Source: Pectobacterium betavasculorum (GTDB lineage: Bacteria; Pseudomonadota; Gammaproteobacteria; Enterobacterales; Enterobacteriaceae). Taken from it: a stretch of DNA of 64,000 bases. Of this stretch, positions 27,342-36,235 are shown in pieces. Where the stretch lies: contig NZ_JQHM01000002.1 in NCBI RefSeq assembly GCF_000749845.1, positions 1-64,000 of the forward strand. The letters run 5' to 3'. The notes under the pieces were generated by a model. That model saw only the letters and a list, made by a program, of their open reading frames with translations. It did no database searches and was not told where the DNA came from. A program made the position numbers and the translations under genes. Positions within the stretch are counted from its first letter, which is position 1, and the number at the start of each line of letters is the position of its first letter.

Positions 27342-28412
27342 TTAACGCGCGCGGCCTACAGCTTCACCGAGTTGCCATACGGCCATTGCATAGTGCGTGC
27401 TATGGTTGTAGCGCGTGATGGTGTAGAAGTTCGGTAATCCATACCAGTATTGATATCCCGTCCCGATATCCAGCCGCAGTAGGCTGGCTTCACTGTATCC
27501 CGCCAGCGAATGCTGTGGCGTTAACCCTGCGGCCTGAAGCTCAGTAAGCGAGTAGCGGGTATTAAAACCGTTCGCGAGCAGCGGCGCCTGACCGTTTGCC
27601 GGCACCGCGACAGGCGCACCCTTCACCCAGCCGTGTGCCTTGAAATAATTGGCGACGCTGCCAATTGCGTCCACCGGATCCCACAGGTTGATATGCCCAT
27701 TGCCGTCGAAATCCACAGCGTAATTCTTGAAGGATGAAGGCATAAACTGTCCGTAGCCCATCGCACCAGCGTAAGAACCACGTAGGCTAAGTGGATCATT
27801 GCCTTCTTTACGCGCCATCAGCAAGAACGTTTCCAGCTCACCTGCAAAGTAGTCGGCACGTCGCGGGTAATCAAACGCCAGCGTTGCCAGTGCATCAATG
27901 ATGCGCGTTTTCCCCATTATTTTACCCCAGCGGGTTTCAACGCCGATAATGCCGACGATGATTTCAGGAGGAACGCCGTAAATGTTTTGGGCACGCTGTA
28001 GCGCATCCTGATATTGATTCCAGAACGCTACACCGTTCTGCACGTTGTCTGGCGTAATAAACTGATTACGGTAGCGATTCCAGGCACCGTTCGGCCCAGA
28101 GGGTGGACGCGAGGTCGGTGCTTGTCTGTCCATCAGACGGATCACCCAATCCAGACTTTTCGCCTGCACCAACACATCATGCAATTGCTGACGATTAAAA
28201 CCATGCTCCTGTACCATTTTATCAACAAACCGCGCGGTAGCCGGGTTAGTCGCAAAATCACCGCCCAACGGATAGACATTGTGTGCGGGTTCAAGCAGGA
28301 AGCCACCTTTAAAAGGATTACCCGATGGCGCTTCTGCGGGAGCGGGAGCTGGCTGACTGCTACAGGCAGAGAGCAAGACGAGCAGAGGGAGAAAACGAAC
28401 CAAATGACGCAT
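27342..28412 (-). CDS. mltB: membrane-bound lytic murein transglycosylase B
   Basis: This lipoprotein cleaves the MurNAc-GlcNAc bond of peptidoglycan to give 1,6-anhydro ends and acts at the outer membrane. It has 356 residues. The signal peptide ends in lipobox LSAC with Cys17, followed by a Pro/Ala-rich tether. The catalytic domain carries the Glu of IIGVETRWGK. Also present are GSYAGAMGYGQFMPSSF and the calcium-binding-like DFDGNGHINLWDP loop of MltB. Length and motifs match enterobacterial MltB. It stands as a single gene here. Confidence 0.94.
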   Translation of the reverse strand: MRHLVRFLPLLVLLSACSSQPAPAPAEAPSGNPFKGGFLLEPAHNVYPLGGDFATNPATARFVDKMVQEHGFNRQQLHDVLVQAKSLDWVIRLMDRQAPTSRPPSGPNGAWNRYRNQFITPDNVQNGVAFWNQYQDALQRAQNIYGVPPEIIVGIIGVETRWGKIMGKTRIIDALATLAFDYPRRADYFAGELETFLLMARKEGNDPLSLRGSYAGAMGYGQFMPSSFKNYAVDFDGNGHINLWDPVDAIGSVANYFKAHGWVKGAPVAVPANGQAPLLANGFNTRYSLTELQAAGLTPQHSLAGYSEASLLRLDIGTGYQYWYGLPNFYTITRYNHSTHYAMAVWQLGEAVGRAR

Positions 28413-28502
28413 CAGATATCCGTATAGCCAGGTAAGAAATCAATATCAGCTATGGTAAAGGATTGTCTGATGTGAAAAAACCAGCCAGAGATGAAAAAAT
28501 GC

Positions 28503-28534
28503 CGCGCGCCGACCGAATGGAAGGTCAGCACGCG
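28503..28534 (-). terminator. rho-independent terminator after yjdM
   Basis: On the minus strand a 12-bp GC-rich stem (two G-T pairs) is followed by CATTTTTTCATC, 14 bases after the yjdM stop. Confidence 0.85.
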
Positions 28535-28548
28535 CCATCACACCCAAA

Positions 28549-28890
28549 TCAGTTTTTCTTCACAAACTCAGATTTCAGCTTCATCGGGCCAAAACCGTCG
28601 ATTTTACAATCAATATTGTGATCGCCTTCCACCAGGCGAATCCCTTTCACACGGGTGCCGATTTTCAGCGGCGTCGAGCTACCCTTTACTTTCAGGTCTT
28701 TAATGACCGTTACCGTATCACCATCTGCCAGGAGGTTGCCGTTGGCATCTTTTACCACTAAAGCGTCATCCTGCGCCGCCGCATCCTCCGCTGCCGACCA
28801 CTCATTTCCGCATTCAGGGCAGTTGAGCGTTTCCCCCTCTTGCCAGGTGTATTCAGAACTGCATTTTGGACAATGAGGTAACTGTTGCAT
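28549..28890 (-). CDS. yjdM: YjdM/PhnA-family zinc-ribbon protein
   Basis: This 113-residue cytoplasmic protein has two Cys pairs near the N-terminus (CPKC at 8-11 and CPEC at 24-27), forming a zinc ribbon. The conserved PhnA domain follows ([26 protein letters not shown]). The length agrees with E. coli YjdM (formerly PhnA), whose exact role is not established; it is not itself a phosphonate lyase. AGGAG precedes the start. It is the last core gene before the AT-rich accessory block. Confidence 0.92.
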   Translation of the reverse strand: MQQLPHCPKCSSEYTWQEGETLNCPECGNEWSAAEDAAAQDDALVVKDANGNLLADGDTVTVIKDLKVKGSSTPLKIGTRVKGIRLVEGDHNIDCKIDGFGPMKLKSEFVKKN

Positions 28891-29321
28891 AATAAACTCC
28901 TGAAAAATTCACAATAAAAAAGTAATAAATATCATTAGGTAACCATCATATTTTCGATATTTTACCCTTTTATATGCATTTTTAATAGTGAAGCAGCGTT
29001 TATCATGGCTTTACTGCCCATCAGACGTGGTTTCACGCCTTGCTGCCAGAAACCCAATCAGAGCATCATGTCAGAAAAAGAAAGAAAATTGGCGCATACG
29101 TTTATCAAGATTAATAATATAAATAAGAACGCGTGTACCAACGTTCGCGAGATATGAATTTATTGATTAAAGACGATAAGTCTTGGTATGCGGAGATAAA
29201 AAGAACTAAATATCAATACGGAGACGAATTATACACTTTTAAACTTTATTAAAACTTATGTATTGCCTTGCATAAGGTGCTTGCTTTAAATTTAATCACC
29301 TTGAAAAAAGGAGTCATCAAG
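28891..29321. other. AT-rich gene-free region upstream of the LuxR-type gene
   Basis: This 431-base region marks the left edge of the accessory block; base composition drops in G+C soon after yjdM. No ORF is supported. It contains a 20-base palindrome (29127-29146) and AT-rich promoter-like sequence near 29240-29270. No tRNA, direct repeat or insertion-sequence end was recognised. Confidence 0.5.
29127..29146. promoter_or_regulatory. lux-box-like palindrome upstream of LuxR-family gene
   Basis: GAACGCGTGTACCAACGTTC is a 20-base imperfect inverted repeat (7 of 10 pairs), the length of a typical lux box, about 175 bases before the regulator start. It could be that regulator's own site; similarity was judged only by eye. 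Confidence 0.3.
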
Positions 29322-30032
29322 ATGTTATCAACAAGTACTTATTTTCGATGCAAATGTAAAGAAATAAACAGCGCAGAAACACTCACTCAGTTAAAAAAAA
29401 CCATCCTACACATCATAAAGTCATATGGATTTAATTATTACTCCCTCTATAAAGAAAGCCCTTACCCGTTAACGAAAAGAAAATTCACATTCATTAACTG
29501 TTTTGACGATAATTTTACAATTGATAAAGAAACACACAAATCTGTTCTAACTATACTCAGTGATGCCACTTTACTTTATCCAACATCAATCATCTCTTGG
29601 GAAACACACATAAAAAAACAGCATCCTAAGACTTGGAGTTGCTTTAATAACAAAAATATTAAGGATGGATTTTCAACAATACAAAAAACCCCTAAAGATG
29701 AGAATGTCCTGTGCTCATTTTTTAGAGAAGAAAGTCACGCAATGCAGGGCAATCATGATGTAGATGATCTGAGCTTACTTGCGCTATCAGCGTCAATCGC
29801 CTGTAAATATTCATCCCTAACAGAGAACAACAACGATTCCCCTCCGTTAACAACACGTGAAGTCGAAATTATGCGCTGGGCCTCCGAAGGAAAAACATCT
29901 TCAGATATTGCAAACATTCTGAATTTATCAACCAGCACAGTAAATTTTCATATGCAAAATATTCTTGAAAAGCTGGCGGTGCCAAATAAGGTCGCCGCCA
30001 TTGCTAAAGCGATATGTTACCATCTGATTTAA
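29322..30032 (+). CDS. LuxR-family transcriptional regulator, probable LuxR solo
   Basis: This 236-residue regulator starts at ATG 29322, which has AAGGAG upstream at ideal spacing; an in-frame TTG 54 bases earlier has none. The C-terminal helix-turn-helix (about 176-232; LTTREVEIMRWASEGKTSSD, HMQNILEKL) is of the LuxR/GerE type. The N-terminal domain (about 20-165) has the length and several positions of an autoinducer-binding domain (FNYYSLY, ISWE with Trp93). The usual Asp-Pro pair appears as Asp-Ala and overall similarity is weak. No luxI-type synthase is present in the window. Its AT-rich sequence matches the cluster that follows. It converges on the first ATP-grasp gene with a 4-base overlap, so it is a candidate pathway regulator. 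Confidence 0.8.
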   Translation: MLSTSTYFRCKCKEINSAETLTQLKKTILHIIKSYGFNYYSLYKESPYPLTKRKFTFINCFDDNFTIDKETHKSVLTILSDATLLYPTSIISWETHIKKQHPKTWSCFNNKNIKDGFSTIQKTPKDENVLCSFFREESHAMQGNHDVDDLSLLALSASIACKYSSLTENNNDSPPLTTREVEIMRWASEGKTSSDIANILNLSTSTVNFHMQNILEKLAVPNKVAAIAKAICYHLI

Positions 30033-31330
30033 ATGTAGTGAATATAGTCTTTAATGATCGACTGCCACGATGTGTTTATCATGTCCATTAGCTCAGGATG
30101 GTTGATATTTTCTTTTTCTATATAAACACAAACATACCCACAAAAATCATTGTTCGTTTTTGGAATTTTATAAACCGGGGAATTCTCTTTAATATTAACC
30201 TTAACATCAATAATCTGACACTTGTATTCATTAAGCACATTCTTCACTAACGATGCTGTTTCATTCACTATAAATTCTTTATTAAACCCTGCTTTGATAG
30301 TCCCATCTTCAGGTGCCCGTAAGTTAATAATAAACGCACTTCCACGTGGTTCAGGAATTACGTTAACATCAGAAAAACCTTGCACCAAATAATCAACCCA
30401 AATTTTCTGCAATGAGAGACCAAACACTTTATTCGCCATATCCCAGATGCGCATACCGGCAGGGCGGCGATTTGTTTCAACCAAAAAAGTCTTATCGGTA
30501 GCTAAATCAAGTTTAATTTCGTTATGAAAAGCGCCGTAACGTTGACCAGAAAGAAGATTCATACTCTGACCAGCCTTGACTAATGCCAGGGCCTGTGTAG
30601 GGGAACATTGCGCAGGTACAATTTGTCCAAGCTCTACAGGATATTCCCCGCACTGACTGACTTTTTGGGTCAGAAATGAAAGCACACCTACGCCGTCATA
30701 GGAAAACTCAGAATCAAAAGCAATCAACTCTTCAGCAATAATGATACTGCCTGGAGCCGCCTGACGGGTTGCTGCATAAGACGCTTCCAGAGACTCCATG
30801 GCCTTGACGATCTTTACCCCAATGTTTGCCCGGCCATCGACAGGTTTTATTACTACACCTGACGAACACGATTCAAAAAAGGCTTTCAGTTGCGGGTAAT
30901 CGTTCACGCGTGTTGAGCGAGGCGTAACAATATTCTGGGCATGGAGAAATGTTTCTAGAATTGATTCTTGCTCTCTAAATATTAATTTATCGATACCCGC
31001 AAAACTTAGTTTCGCATCATCACCATATAGCCCTAATTTTTTTGCGATGACCGCAGCATGTCCTGATACTGCGTCCATGAAGGGAAGAATACAAGCACAC
31101 GCCATCTCTACATTTTGAATCAGTTTAATCACTTCATCTTCATAATTTTCAGTAGATATCGGCAAATGGTAAACGTGATCGCATAGATTATTCTCCTCAC
31201 CGGAGAGCATATCACTGATAATCACCATATCCAGATCGTACTGCGTTTTCACATATTCCTTGATAATCTTCAAGTCATGAATTCGCGCAGGTAAGTAATC
31301 AAGAACTAATAGATATTTTTTCGTGTTCAT
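30029..31330 (-). CDS. ATP-grasp ligase 1 (carboxylate-amine ligase family)
   Basis: This 433-residue enzyme is probably one that activates a carboxylate as acyl phosphate and joins it to an amine. The ATP-grasp motifs are a Lys in VVIKPVDGRANIG (Lys162), Glu200/201 near the adenine pocket, Glu271 in HNEIKLD and the metal-binding E-x-N-R-R-P-A-G (285-292). An N-terminal Rossmann-like preATP domain (1-110) precedes them. This architecture is shared by L-amino acid ligases of dipeptide antibiotics and by carbamoyl-phosphate-synthase-like proteins; the substrate is unknown. It is the last gene of the minus-strand operon (PLP enzyme, ArgG-like, DDAH-like, carbamoyltransferase, MFS, this), 17 bases after the MFS gene. 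Confidence 0.82.
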   Translation of the reverse strand: MNTKKYLLVLDYLPARIHDLKIIKEYVKTQYDLDMVIISDMLSGEENNLCDHVYHLPISTENYEDEVIKLIQNVEMACACILPFMDAVSGHAAVIAKKLGLYGDDAKLSFAGIDKLIFREQESILETFLHAQNIVTPRSTRVNDYPQLKAFFESCSSGVVIKPVDGRANIGVKIVKAMESLEASYAATRQAAPGSIIIAEELIAFDSEFSYDGVGVLSFLTQKVSQCGEYPVELGQIVPAQCSPTQALALVKAGQSMNLLSGQRYGAFHNEIKLDLATDKTFLVETNRRPAGMRIWDMANKVFGLSLQKIWVDYLVQGFSDVNVIPEPRGSAFIINLRAPEDGTIKAGFNKEFIVNETASLVKNVLNEYKCQIIDVKVNIKENSPVYKIPKTNNDFCGYVCVYIEKENINHPELMDMINTSWQSIIKDYIHYI

Positions 31331-31347
31331 TCTCTATCCTTATGAGA

Positions 31348-32523
31348 TTAATCTTTAAGTGTAAAGTAACGAAATGGATTGATTAGAAAAAAAGAAAGAA
31401 CAATAACAGCAAAGAAAAAAATAAAAATATATTTATAATCGATTAATAACAAAAATCTTGCACAAATAAAACTCGCCAGCGGAACAGCCAACTGATTAAG
31501 AACCAGTACAATACCTAAATAGCGAGAGAAACCTTCTGAAGGTAAAAGTCGGGCTCGATAAAACCGAGAAAAAAGATTAAAGCACCCTTCAGAACCAATA
31601 ATAAGTAGAAAACCAAATAGATAGATATAGAAATTACTTGCCACACCGACCACAAATAAACCACAAGCGGCTATGATGAACGCACTTAATCCCACAGTTC
31701 GAATATGAAACCGACGTATCATTTTTGGTGCAACAAAAAACAGTAAGCAGTTGGCACCCCCCGCCATGGCTAGCGCCTGCGCATAGCCTTGTTCAGGCTG
31801 ATGAAACACAGATGTAATAACATAGACCGCTGTGGATAATAGTGCGCCCTGCATGACATTAACCAAAAAGGTGAGGCTTATGATTTTCTTCAAATCTCGG
31901 TTAACGGCAATATAACTGATTATATGTTTTAATGACTTTTTATCATGACTCCCTACACTGACTATTACTCCCACTTTATGGATAGACATCCACACAAAAG
32001 TACTAATAATAAAAGGCAATGATATAAATATGAATGTTTGCAGAATAGAATATTTTAACGTTAACAAGCTCACAAGAATAGGTGCAGCGATGTAAGTAAA
32101 CTGCTCAACAAACTGAAGTTGAGAATAAATAGAAGGCAGCTTATCCCTCGATATCGTTTGAGAAACAAACCCCTCTAAATTCACATATCCCGCACCGCTA
32201 AAAAATGACAAAATGCAGGCCAAAGGAATGATAAAATTTATTATATAATCAGGAGGGATATAAGAATAAAAAAAATATAATAATAAACATACGCAGCCGC
32301 GAATACCGTCACTAAAATATAGCATCCTAAGTGGGTGGATTTTATGTCCAATCCACCCTGAAAGGGGTAATGATACTACGCGTGCTAATCTTTCCAAGCC
32401 AAAAGCTAAAGACGTTAAGGAAGCGCTATTTGTTGAGGTATACACCAGTACCGGCACAGCGAAAATAATAAATGCTTCTGCGAATATAGAAAAAAAACGA
32501 GCCAATACAATTTTCGTGACCAC
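31348..32523 (-). CDS. MFS transporter, probable product exporter
   Basis: This 391-residue membrane protein has about twelve hydrophobic segments. A short basic cytoplasmic loop carries SGWIGHKIHPLRM after helix 2, at the place of the MFS loop 2-3 motif. The likely start is GTG 32523 with AGG upstream. Lying between the carbamoyltransferase and the ATP-grasp gene, with 18-19 base gaps, it most likely exports the pathway product. Import of a precursor cannot be excluded. Its sequence does not reveal the substrate. Confidence 0.8.
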   Translation of the reverse strand: MVTKIVLARFFSIFAEAFIIFAVPVLVYTSTNSASLTSLAFGLERLARVVSLPLSGWIGHKIHPLRMLYFSDGIRGCVCLLLYFFYSYIPPDYIINFIIPLACILSFFSGAGYVNLEGFVSQTISRDKLPSIYSQLQFVEQFTYIAAPILVSLLTLKYSILQTFIFISLPFIISTFVWMSIHKVGVIVSVGSHDKKSLKHIISYIAVNRDLKKIISLTFLVNVMQGALLSTAVYVITSVFHQPEQGYAQALAMAGGANCLLFFVAPKMIRRFHIRTVGLSAFIIAACGLFVVGVASNFYIYLFGFLLIIGSEGCFNLFSRFYRARLLPSEGFSRYLGIVLVLNQLAVPLASFICARFLLLIDYKYIFIFFFAVIVLSFFLINPFRYFTLKD

Positions 32524-32541
32524 TGGTGCAACCTGTATGAA

Positions 32542-34236
32542 TTAATGAATAGACTTAATGATATAATCACCCAATACTAAAAAGTCAATTTTTGTTTTTA
32601 GAAAAGTTTTAATAGCATCCTCCGGCGAACACACAATGGGTTCGCTATCGTTAAAGGAAGTGTTAAGTAGAATAGGTACACCCGTCAGCTTATGAAATTC
32701 ACTAATTAGATGCGCATAGCTTTCATTTGTTTCTTTATCGACAATCTGAACCCGAGCAGTGCCATCGGCATGCGTAACGGCGGGAATAGCATTTTGCTTA
32801 GCAGGCTTAACATCCATGGCTAACAACATATATTTCGCCGCATCGGGTAAACCACGAGAAATAAACCAGTCACTCGCATATTCCCGCAGCACACTCGGTG
32901 CAAAAGGCCTAAAAAACTCACGATGCTTAACTTTTAAGTTCATCAAATCGCGAATATCTTTATTACGAGGGTCTGCTAACAGACTACGATTACCAAGGGC
33001 ACGCGGACCAAACTCCATCCGCCCCTGAAACCAGGCGACAACATTATTATCAGCGATGAGCGAGGCAACGATTTGGTGGATATTGTCTACTTTTTCCCAG
33101 GTTAAATTATATTTTTCCAATTCATGCTCATACTGGGCATCTGAATATTCTGGCCCGAGATAGGCACTCTCCATAGAATGACGTTGAGTGTGCTCCATAC
33201 TATGATGCCAAATGTATAATGCAGCCCCAATGGCGGTGCCAGCATCATGTGCAGCTGGCTGCACATAAATATCATCAATATCACACGCTTCGTAGAGCAA
33301 TCGATTTGTAATACAGTTCAATGCTACGCCACCAGCCAGACAAAGGTGGCGGCTACCACTGATCGCCAGATAGTGCTTGGCAATGTTCATAACAATGTCA
33401 TCGGTAACGACTTGCAGTGTAGCAGCGATATCATAATGCTCTTGACGTAACTCATCATGTTGATGGCGCTTTTGCAAATCAAATAACGATTCCAGTTTTG
33501 AGAATGATTTACTGCGAAATGTGAGAATATCGTTATTAATAGTAAACTGCCCTTTAGGCAAACACTCAACAATGGTGGAAAACTGTGTTTTGAATCTATC
33601 TGCATCACCATACGCAGCCATGCCCATTACCTTGCAGGCATCATATTCAGAAAAACCTAGATATTCTGAAATTCTTTCCCACATAAATCCTATAGAGTGG
33701 GGATAGGTGATGGTCGATATTTTTGTTAGTTTGTTTTCCTTTCCAATAAAGACACCAGCGGTATTATCTTCACCGATACCATCGAGGGAAAGAACCAGAG
33801 ATTCATTAAAAGATGAAGGATAATATGCAGATGCCGCATGAGCGGTATGGTGTGGAATCCACTGAAAATCGCCACGGAACCCCATATCGTGAAAAATCAA
33901 TGGCACATTTGCCATTTTACGATAGAAAAGCCCTTCTCCTGCCTCACTTGCCCACCCATCAGACAATTTTGTCTCATTAATATAAGCAGACTTATGTCTG
34001 GCTATTGGGTCAATTGAGTAACCAATACTATGAACATCACACAGTTGAATACCCGCAAAGGCAAGCGCGGCGTTAAGCGAGGAAAAAGGTAACTCATCAG
34101 GATTATCAAGATCCGCCGATTTTCCATGTTTTTGCCGATTTAAACGCTCTTCTTCAATCGCAAAAATAATCTCACCATCCTTAATCAGGCAGACGGAGGA
34201 TTCATGGTAGACCGAATTAATGCCTAAAATATACAT
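32542..34236 (-). CDS. NodU/TobZ-family carbamoyltransferase
   Basis: This 564-residue enzyme transfers the carbamoyl group of carbamoyl phosphate, via carbamoyl-adenylate, to a hydroxyl (rarely other) acceptor in secondary metabolites. The N-terminal Kae1-like domain opens MYILGINSVYHESSVCL, with the metal ligands in HHTAHAASA (129-137) and the nucleotide segment AGGVALNC (about 301-308). The C-terminal YrdC-like domain has EFGPRALGNRSLLADPR (about 408-424) and NTSFNDSEPIVCSPEDA, the carbamoyl-phosphate site. The full family length is present and all key motifs look intact. AGAGG precedes the start, 11 bases after the DDAH-like gene. The acceptor is unknown; in this operon a hydroxy- or amino-substituted amino acid is plausible. 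Confidence 0.92.
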   Translation of the reverse strand: MYILGINSVYHESSVCLIKDGEIIFAIEEERLNRQKHGKSADLDNPDELPFSSLNAALAFAGIQLCDVHSIGYSIDPIARHKSAYINETKLSDGWASEAGEGLFYRKMANVPLIFHDMGFRGDFQWIPHHTAHAASAYYPSSFNESLVLSLDGIGEDNTAGVFIGKENKLTKISTITYPHSIGFMWERISEYLGFSEYDACKVMGMAAYGDADRFKTQFSTIVECLPKGQFTINNDILTFRSKSFSKLESLFDLQKRHQHDELRQEHYDIAATLQVVTDDIVMNIAKHYLAISGSRHLCLAGGVALNCITNRLLYEACDIDDIYVQPAAHDAGTAIGAALYIWHHSMEHTQRHSMESAYLGPEYSDAQYEHELEKYNLTWEKVDNIHQIVASLIADNNVVAWFQGRMEFGPRALGNRSLLADPRNKDIRDLMNLKVKHREFFRPFAPSVLREYASDWFISRGLPDAAKYMLLAMDVKPAKQNAIPAVTHADGTARVQIVDKETNESYAHLISEFHKLTGVPILLNTSFNDSEPIVCSPEDAIKTFLKTKIDFLVLGDYIIKSIH

Positions 34237-34247
34237 TTCAAAACCTC

Positions 34248-35051
34248 TTAATTCAGCTTAAGTACCAGACAGCGCAGACTTCCGCCGCTTTTGAAATATT
34301 CACTCATGTTGCACTTGACAACATTAAAGCCAAATTCATTGATTTTTCGTTCAACTTCAGGTGAACAATCGTGCATTAGCACATCTTTGCCAACAGGAAT
34401 GTTATTGCATACAAACAGTTCTTTGGCATCAAATTCTGAGACTGCGATACGCCGACTAAAGTTTTTTTCAATATAATCCTGACTTTCCTTAGTGAAAGCC
34501 TCTGGATAATAAATAATGGTATCTTCAGAAATAAAAGAGAAAGCCAATGCAACATGGAAAAACGTATCATCCTGAATATGTAATTCACCAAGAACTTTTA
34601 ATTCTGGATACGTTTCCCGAATGGCTTTAACTGCCTCTTTATCAGAGCGCGGGCCAAAACCGAATATAATACTATCTTCCCAGTAGATCACGTCACCCAG
34701 GCCTTCAAAATGTACACCTGGCTCGACACGATGAATTTCAAAACCTTCTTTTTTCAAAAAATCGATATAATATGGTGTTTCGCCCTGCCGTTCTGGGTGC
34801 CTAAAATTACTTGCGAGAAATTTATTGTTATGAATCATGCCGCAGTCACCAGCAAACGTCATATCAGGTAAACCTTTCACAGGCTCAATCACTTTTACTT
34901 TTATCCCACGAGTCACCAACTGATCGTAAACATAGTTCCATTGGTTTTGTGCGACAACCTTGTCTACTTTGTTTTTGGGATCCATCCAATCGTTAATAAC
35001 ATATTCAATATCGTAGAAGTCAGGTTTGCACATCAGTAGTTCATGAATCAT
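34248..35051 (-). CDS. DDAH / amidinotransferase-fold guanidine-modifying enzyme
   Basis: This 267-residue enzyme of the pentein fold covers arginine deiminase, dimethylargininase and amidinotransferases. The start is ATG 35051, with AGGGA six bases upstream; it overlaps the preceding stop codon as ATGA, indicating translational coupling. The expected active-site residues are visible: Asp69 in FAGDCGM, Glu116 in HFEGLGD, His166 in FFHVALAF and the nucleophilic Cys261 in GGSLRCLVL near the C-terminus. The likely chemistry is hydrolysis of a guanidine to a ureido group, or transfer of an amidino group. The true substrate is unknown but presumably comes from the coupled ArgG-like step. An ATG 30 bases upstream lacks a ribosome site. 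Confidence 0.85.
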   Translation of the reverse strand: MIHELLMCKPDFYDIEYVINDWMDPKNKVDKVVAQNQWNYVYDQLVTRGIKVKVIEPVKGLPDMTFAGDCGMIHNNKFLASNFRHPERQGETPYYIDFLKKEGFEIHRVEPGVHFEGLGDVIYWEDSIIFGFGPRSDKEAVKAIRETYPELKVLGELHIQDDTFFHVALAFSFISEDTIIYYPEAFTKESQDYIEKNFSRRIAVSEFDAKELFVCNNIPVGKDVLMHDCSPEVERKINEFGFNVVKCNMSEYFKSGGSLRCLVLKLN

Positions 35052-36235
35052 TTTATTTCCCTTTTTTTGATTGCACTGCATTTACTATGAATATTAAATA
35101 TCCGTGAGAATCCTTCCGCGTCATCTTGACTATAAAGATGTCCACAGTTGTAAATAGCCATATCTGCATTGTATATTGATGAACTGGAATCACGAGAAAT
35201 AACGCGGGCATAATACATACCGATTTCCAAGTCTACAGTTCCGTTTACATTTACATTTACGCTATCAATAAAAGAGTTTAAATGATTCATTAAAGGATCA
35301 TACCAAAGCCCTGAATAAACCATCTCAGTCCATTTTTTATCAATAGTTTCTTTAAACCAATTTTCATTTCTATTAGAGCAATATATCTCTAATTGCTTAT
35401 GCGCTAAAATTAAAAGATGTGCGGCTGGCGATTGGTATATTGCTCGACTCTTTAAACCAACGACACCATCTTCAACTATATCAAACAAACCAACTAAATA
35501 AGTATTTCCAATATTTTTTAATCTTTCAATAATTTCGTAAAGCGGCATACATTCATGATTCAACGAAACAGGTATTCCCTTTTCAAAGCCCAGCGTAATG
35601 ACCGCTGGGGACATATAACCTTTATACCCTGCGGATATAACACTTTTTACGTCTTCAGGGATTATATGGCTAGGTTTTTCTAAATCACCGCATTCTATTG
35701 TTAACCCCCACATATTTTCACTCGTTGAATAGGGGTTATTACAACCAAACTCTAATGGAATATTATAACGACGTGCATAGTCATAAACATCTTGATCACT
35801 GTGGGAAAAACGTCTCAATGAGGCTATGGGCGTTTTACCGAGTATTTCGATATTCATGTCCATTCTGACCTGATCGTTTCCACGGAACTGATGCGCAATA
35901 TATTCAATATTTAGCTCGGCGGCGACTTCAACCGCCGCCTCTGCTAAAGCAGGACGTGATAATGCTGCGCTGAGATGGTAGCCATCTTGATATATCGCAT
36001 TAGCTTTAATCGCCTTTGAAATTATATTGCGTGCATATTGGTCACGATAATCCTTATAAATAAAGCGATCTGCACCTGCTGCGATACACTCCAGCTCAAT
36101 ATCCTCTATGTCACATACCTTGCCTTCGTCAATGAAAAGAGAATACACATTGGCAAATTTTTTCTTTAGATCTCTTATAATAAGAGGGTTATAAAGGCGA
36201 TTGTAAAATATGACAACAACATTATCAGAAATCAT
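35048..36235 (-). CDS. argininosuccinate-synthase-like protein lacking the PP-loop
   Basis: This 395-residue protein aligns with argininosuccinate synthase (ArgG), which joins citrulline and aspartate using ATP. Recognisable segments are YHLSAALSRPALAEA (86-100; ArgG YPLGTSLARPLIA), AHQFRGNDQVR (114-124; ArgG GKGNDQVRF) and NNPYSTSENMWG (166-177; ArgG KPYSIDENLWG). The N-terminal SGGLDTS nucleotide loop that defines the family is replaced by IFYNRLYNPL (9-18). Substrate-binding parts are thus kept while the ATP-pyrophosphatase loop is lost. It may use a different activation, act with a partner, or do ligand binding only. It overlaps the PLP-enzyme gene by 11 bases and the DDAH-like gene by 4, so these three are probably co-translated. 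It is not a housekeeping argG: no argH-like gene is present and the DNA is AT-rich. Confidence 0.85.
   Translation of the reverse strand: MISDNVVVIFYNRLYNPLIIRDLKKKFANVYSLFIDEGKVCDIEDIELECIAAGADRFIYKDYRDQYARNIISKAIKANAIYQDGYHLSAALSRPALAEAAVEVAAELNIEYIAHQFRGNDQVRMDMNIEILGKTPIASLRRFSHSDQDVYDYARRYNIPLEFGCNNPYSTSENMWGLTIECGDLEKPSHIIPEDVKSVISAGYKGYMSPAVITLGFEKGIPVSLNHECMPLYEIIERLKNIGNTYLVGLFDIVEDGVVGLKSRAIYQSPAAHLLILAHKQLEIYCSNRNENWFKETIDKKWTEMVYSGLWYDPLMNHLNSFIDSVNVNVNGTVDLEIGMYYARVISRDSSSSIYNADMAIYNCGHLYSQDDAEGFSRIFNIHSKCSAIKKREIK

Noticed and set aside
35048-36235. ArgG-like gene as the cell's arginine biosynthesis argG
   Set aside because: It lacks the PP-loop, has no argH neighbour and lies in foreign-looking AT-rich DNA.
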